Origin: Rhodoblastus sp963704565
Lineage (GTDB): Bacteria > Pseudomonadota > Alphaproteobacteria > Rhizobiales > Beijerinckiaceae
Length of the DNA stretch: 64,000 bases
Direction: 5' to 3'
Assembly (NCBI GenBank): GCA_963704565.1
Contig: OY969917.1
Location: forward strand, 2,604,001 to 2,668,000
Shown here: positions 1 to 10,567 of the stretch, piece after piece
Layout of the letters: each line of letters starts with the position of its first letter
How positions within the stretch are numbered: the first letter of the stretch is position 1
Program-made: the position numbers and the translations under genes
Notes under the pieces: model-generated
The model's database searches: none
Told to the model about the DNA's origin: nothing
Seen by the model: the letters and a program-made list of their open reading frames with translations, nothing else

Positions 1-2689
1 CCGAGGTCTTTCAGCACATTGCCCATGTTGTTGTAGACATCGGCGAGATCGGGCTTCAGCGCCAAGGCCTGGCGGAAGCGCACCAGCGCCCGGTCGAGTT
101 CGCCGCGCTCGAAGGCGGCGCGGCCCAGCATATTGATCGCGTCATGGTCGTTCTGGTTGAGCGCCAGCGCGCGGCTCGCCGCCGCCTCGGCCTCGTCGAG
201 GCGATGCATGTCGAGCAGCAGCGCGGCGTGATGGACGTGAATTTTCGGGTTACGCTGCTCGATGGCGAGCGCGCGCAGAAAAGTCTCATGCGCCTCGCCC
301 AAACGATCGAGATCCTTGAGCGCCAGGGCGAGGCTGTCGAGAATTTCCGGATCGTGCGGCTTGAGCGCCAAGGCCTTGCGATAGGCGGCCTCGGCCGCGT
401 CGAAGCGCTTGAGTTCGCGCAGGCAGGCACCGAGATTGTTCCAGCCGTCGGCGAAGTTCGCATCCAAGGACAGAGCTTGCCGGTAGGCCTGCTCGGCCTC
501 GGCGAAGCGCTTCAGCTTTTGCAGCGCATTGCCGCGATTGCTGTGCGCCAAGGCGAATTCCGGCTGCAATTCCAGGGTGCGGTCGAGATGGACCAAGGCT
601 TCCCCATATTGGCCCAGTTCGAACAGAGCGATGGCGAGATTGCTCAGGGCGCCGGGATAATCGGGCTGAAGCGCGATGGCGCGCCGCGCCGCCTCCGCCG
701 CCTCCCGGGGCCTGCCGGCGAGGCGCAGCATTTCGCCGACATTGGCGTGATAGAGCGCGCGATCCGGCGCGAGCTTGATCGCCTGCCCGATCTGCTCGAT
801 GGCCTCGCCGAGGCGCCCCGATTGATAGGAGATGATCCCGAGGCTGTGCAGGGCCTCGGCGTTGTCCGGCTCCTCGGCGAGGGCTTCGCGCGCCAGTTCG
901 TCGGCGTCGCCGAGAAAGCCGGCGCGGCGTTTCTGTTCGGCGACCAGAAGCTTGTGGCCCGCCGGCGCCTTTGCCGCTTCCGCGCGCGGCGGCGCGGCGG
1001 CGCGCGCCGTCTCAAGCGCGACGATCGCCCGCGCATGGGCGGCGCGCTCCTCTTGCGCCGCCTTGAACGGCGTCAGGACCGACAAATCGCCCGAAGCCGC
1101 GCGGCGCAATTGCTCGCCGATCCGCGCCGCGACCGCCTGCCGGTCGGCGTTCGGCCCCTCGCGGAACAGCCGCGCGCTGGGATACCAGGGATTGTCCTCG
1201 CGCCGCAGAAGCCAGCGCCAGTCGGCGACCCTGGAGATCAGCACCCACAGGGGCTTGCCCAGGCCGCCGGCGAGATGGCAGGCGGAGGAATCGATCGAAA
1301 CGACCAGATCGAGATGTTCGACCGCGCCGGCGGTATCGGCGAAATCGCCCAGCTCCTTCGACAGATCGAGAACCTTTTTGGCGTTGCCGCCGAGTTTTCG
1401 CAGATCGGCGGCGCGCGGGCCAAATTGCAGGCTGACGATGGAGACGCCGGGAATGTCGAACAAAGGCGCGAGATCGGCGACATCGAGCGAACGGCGGAAG
1501 TCATTGGTATGTTCGGGATTGCCGCCCCAGTTGATCCCGACCTTCAGCCCTGGCAGGCCGGCGAGCTTCCCGCGCCATTTCTCCACCGCCGCTGTAGGCG
1601 CGCGCAAGGCGGGCAGATCGGCGGGAATGGTTTCGTAGCGCGTCGCGAACAGATGGGGCAGGCTCAACAAGGCGAAATCGCAATGGAAGGGCGGCGGCTC
1701 GCCCCGGTCGCCATAAATATCGATTCCCGGCAGGCTCTCGCGCATCAGCGTCGCCAGCTCCTGATGAACCCGGAACGACACTTTTCCCGCGCGTCGCGCC
1801 AATAACGGGACATAGCGGGCGAATTGCAAAGTGTCGCCGAAACCCTGCTCCGCCTGGACATGGACATGCTTGTCGCGCAAGCTGTCGCCCTGCCAGGGCT
1901 TGGTCGGAAAGCGCGGCCCCTTGCGTTCGGTCGAGCGCAGCCGCCATTCATATTCGGCGAAACCTTCGGCGAAATCGCCATGCATCAGCAGCAGAATGCC
2001 CAATCCCGAACGCGCGTTGGCGTGTTCCGGGTTGAGCGCCACGGCGCGGCGCAGGGCGATCATCGCTTCCGGATAGGCGCCATTATGGTGCAGCGCGGTG
2101 CCGAGATTGGCCCAGGCGTCGGGATCGTTGGCGTCGAGCGCCACGGCGCGGCGATAGGCCTCGATCGACTCGGCGTAACGCTTCTGGCCGTAGAGAGCAT
2201 TGCCGAGATTGCAATGGGCCTTGGCGAACTGGGGCGCGACGGCCACGGCCTTGCGCTGCGCCTCCTCCGCCGCACGAAAATCTTTCAGTTCATAACAAGC
2301 CGCGCCGAGATTGCTCCAGGCCGCGGCAAAAGACGGGTCGAGCGCCGTCGCCCTTTTTCCTCCTCCACCGCCTTTTTCGGCCGGCCGGCGAGACGGAGCA
2401 TTTCGCCGAGATTGGCATGGAACAAGGCGACATTGGGCGCCAGATTCGCGGCGCGCTGGACATGAAGAATGGCGTCGCCGAGCCGCCCGGCCTGATGGGC
2501 GATCACCCCGGCGAGATGATGGGCCTCGGCCAGGTTCGGCTGGGCCTGGAGAACCTGGCCGCAGACCGCTTCCGCTTCGACCAGCCGGCCCTCGGCCCGG
2601 CAGCGCTCGGCGTAAACCAGAGCCTCGCCGATCGGCATGAAGGCCGCCGGGGCCTGCTTTGTCTCGGCCATTTGTCGTTCAATCGCCAC
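1..2689 (-). CDS. TPR protein with central GT9/heptosyltransferase-like domain (partial, frameshifted)
   Basis: Reads leftwards and leaves the window, so the C-terminus is missing; about 896 residues are visible. Residues 1 to about 250 are TPR repeats (AWSNLGAACYELKDF, AHCNLGNALYGQKRYAESI). Residues about 255-510 form a glycosyltransferase-like domain with GINWGGNPEH, SIDSSACHLAGGLGKPLWVL and NPWYPSARLFRE, the signature seen in heptosyltransferase (GT9)-related TPR proteins. From about residue 576 a second TPR block repeats the first (HANVGEMLRLAGRPREA against HANLGEMLRLAGRPKKA), so a second GT module may follow outside the window. The frame breaks at the T5 run 2354-2358: adding one base restores KRATALDPSF and continuous TPR sequence. 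Start is GTG 2689 or ATG 2671; neither has a clear Shine-Dalgarno. Inferred role: protein or surface glycosylation, possibly of the divergent autotransporter. Confidence 0.8.
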
Positions 2690-3062
2690 GTGAAGGTATT
2701 TTTTCGGGTTAGATCACAATTGCGCGGCCTGGGAAAGGCTGGGGCGAGACGCGTTCCGCCCCGCAGCGAACAGGCGAGGACGTCAGCAGATTCCGGACGT
2801 CAGTGTTATTTTGGCAACATTCCAATAAACGATTGTTCTATTGTCCTATCTTTAAGCGATCCGGACGCTGGGTCACGTTCTCCGCCCCCAACGCCCATGC
2901 CGAGGCGCGTCCTCGGTTCCTTCTCCGTAGTTTTACGGGTATGTCGTCGAAATAGAGCAGGATAAGGTCGCGATCCGCAAGAACCTTCGGCCATGCCGGA
3001 GGCGTTCCGTCGAGTTTGCCGCGAAAAATTTAGGCACCCTGGCAAGCGCAAATAGGCAAACA
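2690..3062. promoter_or_regulatory. Divergent intergenic region between TPR-GT and autotransporter
   Basis: No gene is visible in these 373 bases. The block at about 2802-2856 is clearly AT-richer than its surroundings and is the likeliest site for the divergent promoters. No convincing -35/-10 pair or operator could be fixed by eye. Confidence 0.4.
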
Positions 3063-6000
3063 ATGATTTTACCGCCCCGTCGCTCCGTTCTGCTGACCTC
3101 CTGCTCCCTCGCCGCGCTTCTTGTCGGCGCCTGTCCGGCGGCGGTTTGGGCGCAGACTTGTTATACCGGACCTTTTCCGCTGACGACGTCCGCATCCTAT
3201 AATTGCGTCAACATCACCGGCCAGACCTTCACCGGCAACTTCGAGCTCGATAGCCCCGGCACGATCAGCCCGGGCAGCTCCACTGGCGTAGGCATTCTCC
3301 TGAACAACGCCTCCATGTCCGGGGCGCTCGCCGTCAACGGGTCGATTTCCGCGCCCGTCGGAATCGAATTGATCGGATCGACGATTTCGAGCGGCATTAT
3401 TTTTCAGCTGGGCACGTTAGGCGGCGGTATCAAGATCGACAGCGCCAGTCATGTGACCGGCGCTAGTGACGCCATTTGGATCCAATCCGGAACGCTTTCG
3501 GGCGGCATAGTCAATGCGGGCGTCATAAGCGGCGGCTTATTCGGTCTTCGCGCCCAACCCGCAACCTTCACGGGCGGAATCTCCAATAGCGGCACGATCC
3601 GGGAAACCATCGCGGGCGGCGTCGCCCTCGATGTTTTCGGGTCGGAGCTGTTCTCCGGCGGGATAAGCAACAGCGGGCAGATTTCCGCTATCGGCGCGGG
3701 CGTCGTGGTCGGGTACATTCCGACCTTCGTTGGCGGAATCAGCAATAGCGGGACGATCGCGGCCACGACCCAATCGACCGCCAACGGCGTCTTGGTCCTG
3801 AATTCCACGATCAATGGCAACATTTCCAACTCCGGGACGATTTCCGGGGTCAATGGGATCAATATCGGCGGCGGCGCGATCAACGGCGCGATCATCGACA
3901 GCGGCGTGATCCTGGCGACCAACCAGGGCATAGTGATCGACGCCGCCAGCAAGATCACGTCCAGCCTGTCCGGGATCTCGATCACGGGTCCGACATTTGC
4001 CGGCGGGATCAGCAACGCCGGCACGATTTCGGCGGCTGGCGCCGGCGCCGGCATCAACATGGAGGCCGTGCACAGTTTCCTGGGCGGCGTCGCCAATAGC
4101 GGCACGATCGCGGCGGGCGGCGACGGCATCGCCTTCGACGGCTATACAGTCGGCGGCACCACTTTCTCCGGCGGCGTCAGCAATAGCGGCACGATCTCGG
4201 CGGGCGCCTGGGGCGTCTCCCTCTTTGATATCTCCAGTTTCTCCGGCGGCGTCAGCAACAGCGGCTCGATCTCGGCGGGCAACACGGGCGTCCAGGTCTC
4301 GACCGTGACCGGTTTTTCCAGCGGGATCAGCAATAGCGGCACGATTTCGAGCGGCCTTGAAGGCGTCTCAGTCGCGAACGTGACCAGCTTTTCGGGCGGC
4401 GTCGTCAATAGCGGGCTGATTTCAAGCTCAAGCGAGGGCGGCGTCTCCGTCTACAATGTTGCGTCGTTCCACGGCGGAATCACCAATGCCGCCAACGCGA
4501 CCATCGCGGGCGTGAGTTTCCCGATCTACGTCAGCACGGTTTCGGCGTTCACGGGCGGGATCACCAATAGCGGGCTGATCTCCACCAGCGGGTCGCAGGG
4601 CGGCATTTTCGTTACGACCGTTTCGAACTTTTCCGGCGACATCGTCAATTCCAGCGCCGGCAAAATCATCGGCAGTGGAAATGGCACGGGCGTGGGCGTC
4701 AACGTTTCGACCTTCACCGGTGGGATCAGCAATGCCGGAACGATTTCGAACTTTGTCGCCGCGATCCAGGTTGGCGGCAATTCCAGTTCGGGCTCGTTCC
4801 AGGGCGACATCGTCAACGCGGGAACATTGAGCGCTCGCGATTACGGCGTCTGGGTCTATGTGGCGCCGTCGCTCTTCAACGGCGGCATCACCAATACCGG
4901 CACGATCACCACGACGTCGACCAGCGGCGGCATGGGTATCAACATTCAGGGCAGTTACGGTTCAATCACCGGCAATATTTCCAATTCCGGCACGATCAAC
5001 GTGTCGTCGGGCACGTCGGGAACGGGCATATACGCCAGTTTTGTCAATTTCGCCGCCAATTCGGCGATCGACAATACCGGCACGATTTCTGGCGCCACGG
5101 CGATCGCCACCGGCAATTTCGAAAATACGATCACCATCAACCAGAATGGCGGGCTGCTGTCGGGCGCGATCCAGATGGTCGGCTACGCCGCGCTCAACGT
5201 CAATGGCGGCACGATCAACGGCGCCATTAACGGCTCCGAATACAGCCAGACGGTCAATGTCAACAACAACGCCGTCGTCAACGGCAATATGAGCTTCAGC
5301 TCTAGCAGCACCGCCACCGTCAATCTGAACAACTCCAACTTCAACGGCGGCATTGCCAACGACGACGCCACGCTGACGGTCAATTTCAATCCCGGCGCCG
5401 GCCAGACCTATGATTACGGCGCCAATAACATCGCCACGACCAATGTCGGCGTGACGACAAATGTTTCGATCGCCTCCGGCACTGTGATCATGAATGGCGT
5501 CATCACCGCGTCCAGCGTCAATGTGGCGAGCGGCGCGGAACTGTCGGGCGTGGGAACCTTCACCGGCATGAACGCGACCGCCAACACCGGCCAGGTGACG
5601 GTGGGGGGCACATTGTCGCCCGGCGTTCCCGGCTCGGTCGGAATTCTCACCGTCAAGGGCGGCGTGACCTTCGCCTCGGGCGCCACCTTCCAGGATTATA
5701 TTTCCGGAGCCAATTCCAGCCAGCTCAACGCCAGCGCCGCCGTTACGCTCGGCGGCGCGAGTGTGGACATCGCCTCCGGCAGCACGATCAGCACAGGAAC
5801 GCAATATATATTGCTGACCGACACGGCCAACAACCTGGGCGTCGGAGGCAATACTTTCAGTCCGACGGTCAGCTATAATGGCGAGGTCGGCAACATCACC
5901 TATGGCAACAATAACGACGATGTTTTCCTGACCTTCGCCGCGCCAGCGAGCTGCTATACCGGGCCGTTCCCGCACACCAACAGCGGCTCGATCCCCTGCA

Positions 6001-9000
6001 TCCAGGCGACCAACACGTCGTTTGCCGGCAATATCGGCAATACCGGCGTGATTTCCCCCGGCGCTCCCAGCAGCAGCCCTCCCACGGGCGTCGCCATTCT
6101 GCTGAGCAACGCCACGCTCACCGGCAATATCACCAATTCCGGGACGATTTCCGCGCCCATCGGCATCAGCCTCGTCGGCGCGACCGTCAACGGCCAGATC
6201 GTCGACAGCGGCGTCATTACGGCCAGCGCCGCCGGCATTCTGATCGACGCCCACAGCACGATCAACGTCAGCGGGGCGAACAACGCGATCATCGTCAGCG
6301 GTCCGACGTTCCTGGGCGGAATATCCAACGCCGGAAGCGTCGCCGCGGGCTATGCGGCGATCGCGGTCGGAAATAATTCCACGCCCGTCGCGATGTTCTC
6401 GGGCGGCATTGTCAATACCGGCGTGCTGACGTCAAATCAGAGCGTGGCCCTTGCCGTCGGCGGCGGCGCGACGACGTCTATCTCGACCTTTTCGGGAAAT
6501 GTCGTCAACCAGGGCACGATCAACGGCTGGTTCGGCGTCATGCTGGACAACATCCAGCTTTTTGCCGGCAACCTTTCCAATTCCGGCACGATCAATTCCG
6601 CGTCCGGCGGCGCTATCGGTCCGCAAGCCATTTATGTCGAAAACGTCTCGACATTCGCGGGCAATATCATCAATTCAGGCACGATCAGCGGCGGCAGCAT
6701 CAATAACGGGGCTTCCCACGAATCCGCGATTTACATCGGGCCCGGCGTAAATTTCGGGGGCGACGACGGCGTCGTCAACAGTGGCGTGATCAACGCCGGC
6801 GACGCCAACGTGGCCATCGACGCCAGCGCCGCCACCAGTCCGGTCACCATCAACCAGACCGGCGGGACGATTTCCGGCAATATCTTGCTCTCGCCCAACG
6901 CCGATATCGTCAATATTTCCGGCGGGACCGTCAGCGGCGACATCATCGGCCAGGGCTCGTCCGATACGGTCAATTTCAATCCCGGCTCCGGGAAAACATT
7001 TACCTACGCCAGCCCCTATGGCTTTTCCGGCGTCAATCAGGCCAATATCCAGTCGGGAACCGTGGCGCTCAATGGCGTGAACAGCGCCAATGAAATCACC
7101 GTCAACGCCAACGCGACGCTTGCGGGAACCGGCACGCTGAACGTGCTCTCGACCGAAACGCTGACCGTCAACAACAACGCGACCCTGTGGCCCGGCGTTC
7201 CCGGTTCGGTCGGCACATTGACCGTCAATGGCGATGTGGTCTTTTCTTCCGGCGCGACCTATGAGGACACCATCATCGGCTCCAGCGCCGGCCTCACCAG
7301 CATCACGGGAGGCGCGACGCTCGGCGACGCCAGCGTCGTCATCGCCAGCGGCAGTTCGGTGAGCGCCGGAAAATATATCATCCTCACCGATACGACCGAG
7401 AAGTTCGGCGCCACATACGACAATGTTTTCGCCACGACGACGGTCGTCGTAGACGGCCTGGTCGGCACGGTCGGCTATGACCCGTACGACGTCTATATCA
7501 CCTTCGCCGCGCCCCCGAGCGGCGGCTGCTACACCGGGCCATTCCCGCACACCAACGGCGGCTCGATCCCTTGCATCCAGGCGACCAACACGTCATTTGC
7601 CGGCAATATCGGCAATGCTGGCACGATTTCGCCCGGCGCTCCCAGCAGCAGCCCTCCCACGGGCGTCGCCATTCTGCTGAGCAACGCCACGCTCACCGGC
7701 AACATTTTCAATTCCGGCACGATTTCCGCGCCGGTCGGCATCAGCCTCGTCGGCGCGACGATCAACGGCTACATCCTCGATCAGGGCGCCCTCTCGGGGA
7801 CGACCAGCGGGATTCTGATCGACTCGAAGGGCGCGATCAATTCGACCGTCGACGCCATTATCGTCTCGGGTTCGTCGTTCTCCGGCGGTGTCAGCAATGC
7901 CGGTCATATCTCGGCGCAAAAAGTCGGCATTTACGTCGGGCTGACCACCCACAACAATTTCAACGTCTCTTCCTTCGGCGGCGGAATCGCCAATTCCGGC
8001 CATATCGCCGCGGGCACGACCGGCGTCGTTGTCTATGGGGTGCAGACCTTCCAGGGCGGAATCATCAATTCGGCGTCCGGAACCATCACCGGCCTTCAGG
8101 GCGTCTATGTCGCAAACGTTTCCAGTTTCGGCGGCGGCATTTCCAACGCCGGCCTGATTTCGGTCTCCGGCTCCCTGCCCGCCAACAGCACCAGCAACGG
8201 CGAAAGCGGCATAGGCGTGGAGGTGGGCGCGCCGACGGCGAGCAACCACGCGACGGCCGGCACTTTCACCAATGGCGTGACCAATTCGGGAACGATCAGC
8301 GTCGCCTTCACCAACGCGAAATCGATCAATGCCGGCGCGGCCGGCGTTTCGGTGATTCTGGGCGCCACCCATTCGGGGGTGGCGCTTCCTGGCGGCTCGT
8401 TCAGCGGCGGCGTCGTCAATACCGGCGCCATCAGTGTCGCGCTGACCAATACCGGCAATATCCTCGGCGGCGCCGGCGGCCTGGTGGCCCTGGGGGCGAT
8501 CAATTCGAGCAATTCCGCTCCCTCGGGAAGTTTCAGCGACGGCCTGTTCAATTCGGGATCGATCAATGTCGACGTGACCAATTCCGGCCAGATTTTCGGC
8601 GGCGCCGGCGGCATGCTCGCCGCCTATGTCTCCAGTTTCAGCGGCGGAATCACCAATTCCGCGAGCGGCGTGGTTGGCGTGACCTATAGCGGCCCCGGCC
8701 TCGCCGCGGGCCTTGGCGCGGGCTATATTCCGAATTTCTCCGGCGATATTTCCAACGCCGGCCATGTCACGGTTCAGACTTCGGGGTCCGGCGTCTATGG
8801 CGTCGGCCTGTTTGTCGATTATGTCGACAATTTCACCGGCAATCTGTTCAATAGCGGAACGATTTCGGCGCCAACCGGCGGCCTGGCCGTCGGCTATGTA
8901 TCCTATTTCAACGGCGGTCTCACCAATTCCGGCAGCATTGGCCTGACCTTCGCTGGCGCCGGCTCGACCATTGCCGGCGGCCTCGCTTTGGCCATGGTTT

Positions 9001-10553
9001 CAAATTTCACCGGCAATATTTCCAATTCTGGGACCATCAGCGTCCAGGTTTCGGGCGCGGGCCAGGGCGCGGGCGTTCTGGTCGAAGGCGTCGGCAGTTT
9101 CACCGGCAATATTTCCAATTCCGGAACGATTTCCGCGCCGACGGGCGTTAGCCTCGTCGGCGCCGAGATCAATGGCGCGATTCGCGACAGCGGCGTGATT
9201 TCTGCGACCAGTCACGGCATTCTGATCGACGCGGCCAGTATAATCTTTGCGACCAAAACCGCCATTTCGATCACCGGCCCGACTGTTGCCGGCGGCATTT
9301 CCAATGCCGGCTCAATCTCGGCGGGCGGCAGCCGCAATGGCATCAACGTAAACGGCGTGACCAGTTTCTCCGGCGGGATCAGCAATTCCGGCGTGATCTC
9401 GCTGCATGCGGCGTTTGGGTATGGCGTCGCTGTTGATAATACGAGCAGTTTTTCCGGCGGAATCAGCAATAGCGGAACGATTTCCGCGACCGGGTCGTAC
9501 GCGGGCGGCATTTACCTCGGCTCCGGCAGTTTCGGCGGCGGAATCGGCAATAGCGGCACGATCTTGGCGGGCTGGGAAGGAATCTACGTCAGCGGCGTTT
9601 CGCAATTTGGCTCATCGAGCGCGGGCGGCGGGATCATCAATACAGGCAGGATCTCGGCGGGCGCTACGGGGATTTCAGTCAATAATGGAACCTCGTTCTT
9701 CGGCGGCATCACCAATACGGGCACGATCTCTTCGACCCTTTACAGGGGCATCAACATCGATGGCGTTCCCACATTCTCCGGCGGGATCAGCAATGGCGGA
9801 GCGATCATAGCGAACCACACCGGCATCTACGTCAATGTCGTGACAGAATTTTCCGGCAACATCAGCAATTCCGGCGCGATCAGCGCAGCCTACGGAATTT
9901 TGATCGAAAACAAGGTCACCTTTGCCGCCGGTTCGGCCATTATCAACAGCGGCACGATCAGCGGTTCGACTGCCGCCATCGACGTCAGCAGCGGCGCCGG
10001 CAGCCCGGTCACGATCACCCAGACCGGCGGTCTGATCTCCGGCGCGATCATGCTCTCCGCCGAGGCCGCCGTCCTCAACGTCAACGGCGGGACCATCAAC
10101 GGCAATATCGTCGGTCAGGGCTTGTCCGATACCGTCAATTTTAACCCCGGCGCGGGCAACACCTTCACTTACGCCAGCGCCTACGGCTTCAGCCAGATCC
10201 AACAGGTCAACATCGATTCGGGGACCGTGGTGCTGAACGGCGCCAACGCCGCCGAGGAAGTCGTCGTCAACAGCGGCGCGACCCTGGCGGGCGACGGCAC
10301 GCTGAACGTGCTCAGCTACGCGACGCTGACCGTGAACAATGGCGCCACTTTGTCGCCCGGCGTTCCCGGCTCGATCGGGACGTTGAATGTGAACGGCGAA
10401 GTCGTTTTCAATTCCGGCGCGACCTACGCCATCGAGATTTCGCCCACGGCGGCCTCGAAAACCGCGATCACCGGCGCGGCGACGCTGGGCGGCGCGACGG
10501 TGGCGGTGACGCCGGAGCTTGGTCCTATTCCGCCCACACCTACACCATCCTGA
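3063..10553 (+). CDS. Giant autotransporter, passenger part (frame broken before the barrel)
   Basis: Encodes 2,496 residues. Residues 1-31 look like a signal peptide (basic RR, hydrophobic LAALLVGACPAAVWA, cleavage near VWA/QT). The rest is a Gly/Ser/Thr/Asn-rich beta-helix passenger built from dozens of GGISNSGTISA-like repeats. Three large modules each open with a two-Cys segment (TCYTGPFP at about 3156, SCYTGPFPHTN at 5951, GCYTGPFPHTN at 7526). They close with a segment containing LSPGVPGSVGILTV or a near copy, and then YILLTDT. The frame ends in PTPTPS and stop, 14 bases before the barrel ORF. Inserting one base near 10515 restores continuous sequence (AWSYSAHTYTILTA) into the barrel. 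Intact, the protein would be about 2,929 residues, exported by Sec and displayed on the outer membrane, probably as adhesin or surface layer. Ligand unknown. Confidence 0.85.
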   Translation: MILPPRRSVLLTSCSLAALLVGACPAAVWAQTCYTGPFPLTTSASYNCVNITGQTFTGNFELDSPGTISPGSSTGVGILLNNASMSGALAVNGSISAPVGIELIGSTISSGIIFQLGTLGGGIKIDSASHVTGASDAIWIQSGTLSGGIVNAGVISGGLFGLRAQPATFTGGISNSGTIRETIAGGVALDVFGSELFSGGISNSGQISAIGAGVVVGYIPTFVGGISNSGTIAATTQSTANGVLVLNSTINGNISNSGTISGVNGINIGGGAINGAIIDSGVILATNQGIVIDAASKITSSLSGISITGPTFAGGISNAGTISAAGAGAGINMEAVHSFLGGVANSGTIAAGGDGIAFDGYTVGGTTFSGGVSNSGTISAGAWGVSLFDISSFSGGVSNSGSISAGNTGVQVSTVTGFSSGISNSGTISSGLEGVSVANVTSFSGGVVNSGLISSSSEGGVSVYNVASFHGGITNAANATIAGVSFPIYVSTVSAFTGGITNSGLISTSGSQGGIFVTTVSNFSGDIVNSSAGKIIGSGNGTGVGVNVSTFTGGISNAGTISNFVAAIQVGGNSSSGSFQGDIVNAGTLSARDYGVWVYVAPSLFNGGITNTGTITTTSTSGGMGINIQGSYGSITGNISNSGTINVSSGTSGTGIYASFVNFAANSAIDNTGTISGATAIATGNFENTITINQNGGLLSGAIQMVGYAALNVNGGTINGAINGSEYSQTVNVNNNAVVNGNMSFSSSSTATVNLNNSNFNGGIANDDATLTVNFNPGAGQTYDYGANNIATTNVGVTTNVSIASGTVIMNGVITASSVNVASGAELSGVGTFTGMNATANTGQVTVGGTLSPGVPGSVGILTVKGGVTFASGATFQDYISGANSSQLNASAAVTLGGASVDIASGSTISTGTQYILLTDTANNLGVGGNTFSPTVSYNGEVGNITYGNNNDDVFLTFAAPASCYTGPFPHTNSGSIPCIQATNTSFAGNIGNTGVISPGAPSSSPPTGVAILLSNATLTGNITNSGTISAPIGISLVGATVNGQIVDSGVITASAAGILIDAHSTINVSGANNAIIVSGPTFLGGISNAGSVAAGYAAIAVGNNSTPVAMFSGGIVNTGVLTSNQSVALAVGGGATTSISTFSGNVVNQGTINGWFGVMLDNIQLFAGNLSNSGTINSASGGAIGPQAIYVENVSTFAGNIINSGTISGGSINNGASHESAIYIGPGVNFGGDDGVVNSGVINAGDANVAIDASAATSPVTINQTGGTISGNILLSPNADIVNISGGTVSGDIIGQGSSDTVNFNPGSGKTFTYASPYGFSGVNQANIQSGTVALNGVNSANEITVNANATLAGTGTLNVLSTETLTVNNNATLWPGVPGSVGTLTVNGDVVFSSGATYEDTIIGSSAGLTSITGGATLGDASVVIASGSSVSAGKYIILTDTTEKFGATYDNVFATTTVVVDGLVGTVGYDPYDVYITFAAPPSGGCYTGPFPHTNGGSIPCIQATNTSFAGNIGNAGTISPGAPSSSPPTGVAILLSNATLTGNIFNSGTISAPVGISLVGATINGYILDQGALSGTTSGILIDSKGAINSTVDAIIVSGSSFSGGVSNAGHISAQKVGIYVGLTTHNNFNVSSFGGGIANSGHIAAGTTGVVVYGVQTFQGGIINSASGTITGLQGVYVANVSSFGGGISNAGLISVSGSLPANSTSNGESGIGVEVGAPTASNHATAGTFTNGVTNSGTISVAFTNAKSINAGAAGVSVILGATHSGVALPGGSFSGGVVNTGAISVALTNTGNILGGAGGLVALGAINSSNSAPSGSFSDGLFNSGSINVDVTNSGQIFGGAGGMLAAYVSSFSGGITNSASGVVGVTYSGPGLAAGLGAGYIPNFSGDISNAGHVTVQTSGSGVYGVGLFVDYVDNFTGNLFNSGTISAPTGGLAVGYVSYFNGGLTNSGSIGLTFAGAGSTIAGGLALAMVSNFTGNISNSGTISVQVSGAGQGAGVLVEGVGSFTGNISNSGTISAPTGVSLVGAEINGAIRDSGVISATSHGILIDAASIIFATKTAISITGPTVAGGISNAGSISAGGSRNGINVNGVTSFSGGISNSGVISLHAAFGYGVAVDNTSSFSGGISNSGTISATGSYAGGIYLGSGSFGGGIGNSGTILAGWEGIYVSGVSQFGSSSAGGGIINTGRISAGATGISVNNGTSFFGGITNTGTISSTLYRGINIDGVPTFSGGISNGGAIIANHTGIYVNVVTEFSGNISNSGAISAAYGILIENKVTFAAGSAIINSGTISGSTAAIDVSSGAGSPVTITQTGGLISGAIMLSAEAAVLNVNGGTINGNIVGQGLSDTVNFNPGAGNTFTYASAYGFSQIQQVNIDSGTVVLNGANAAEEVVVNSGATLAGDGTLNVLSYATLTVNNGATLSPGVPGSIGTLNVNGEVVFNSGATYAIEISPTAASKTAITGAATLGGATVAVTPELGPIPPTPTPS
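5951..6184 (+). repeat. Autotransporter module repeat, copy A
   Basis: This 234-bp stretch is about 92% identical by hand count to 7526-7759, including a core of about 70 identical bases starting at 6057. The offset is 1,575 bp, exactly 525 codons, so recombination between copies would delete one module in frame. Confidence 0.8.
7526..7759 (+). repeat. Autotransporter module repeat, copy B
   Basis: Second copy of the module-opening segment at 5951-6184. The high DNA identity, not only protein identity, points to recent duplication or gene conversion inside the passenger. Confidence 0.8.
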
Positions 10554-10567
10554 CGGCGACCCAGGCC

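Noticed and set aside
2340..2370. Programmed ribosomal frameshift in the TPR gene
   Set aside because: The tract is not a canonical X-XXY-YYZ slippery heptamer in the upstream frame; a one-base deletion is the simpler reading.
3063..10553. Repeats in the autotransporter as a CRISPR or satellite array
   Set aside because: The repeat units are in frame, variable in length and encode GGISNSGTIS-type beta-helix turns; there are no constant spacers.
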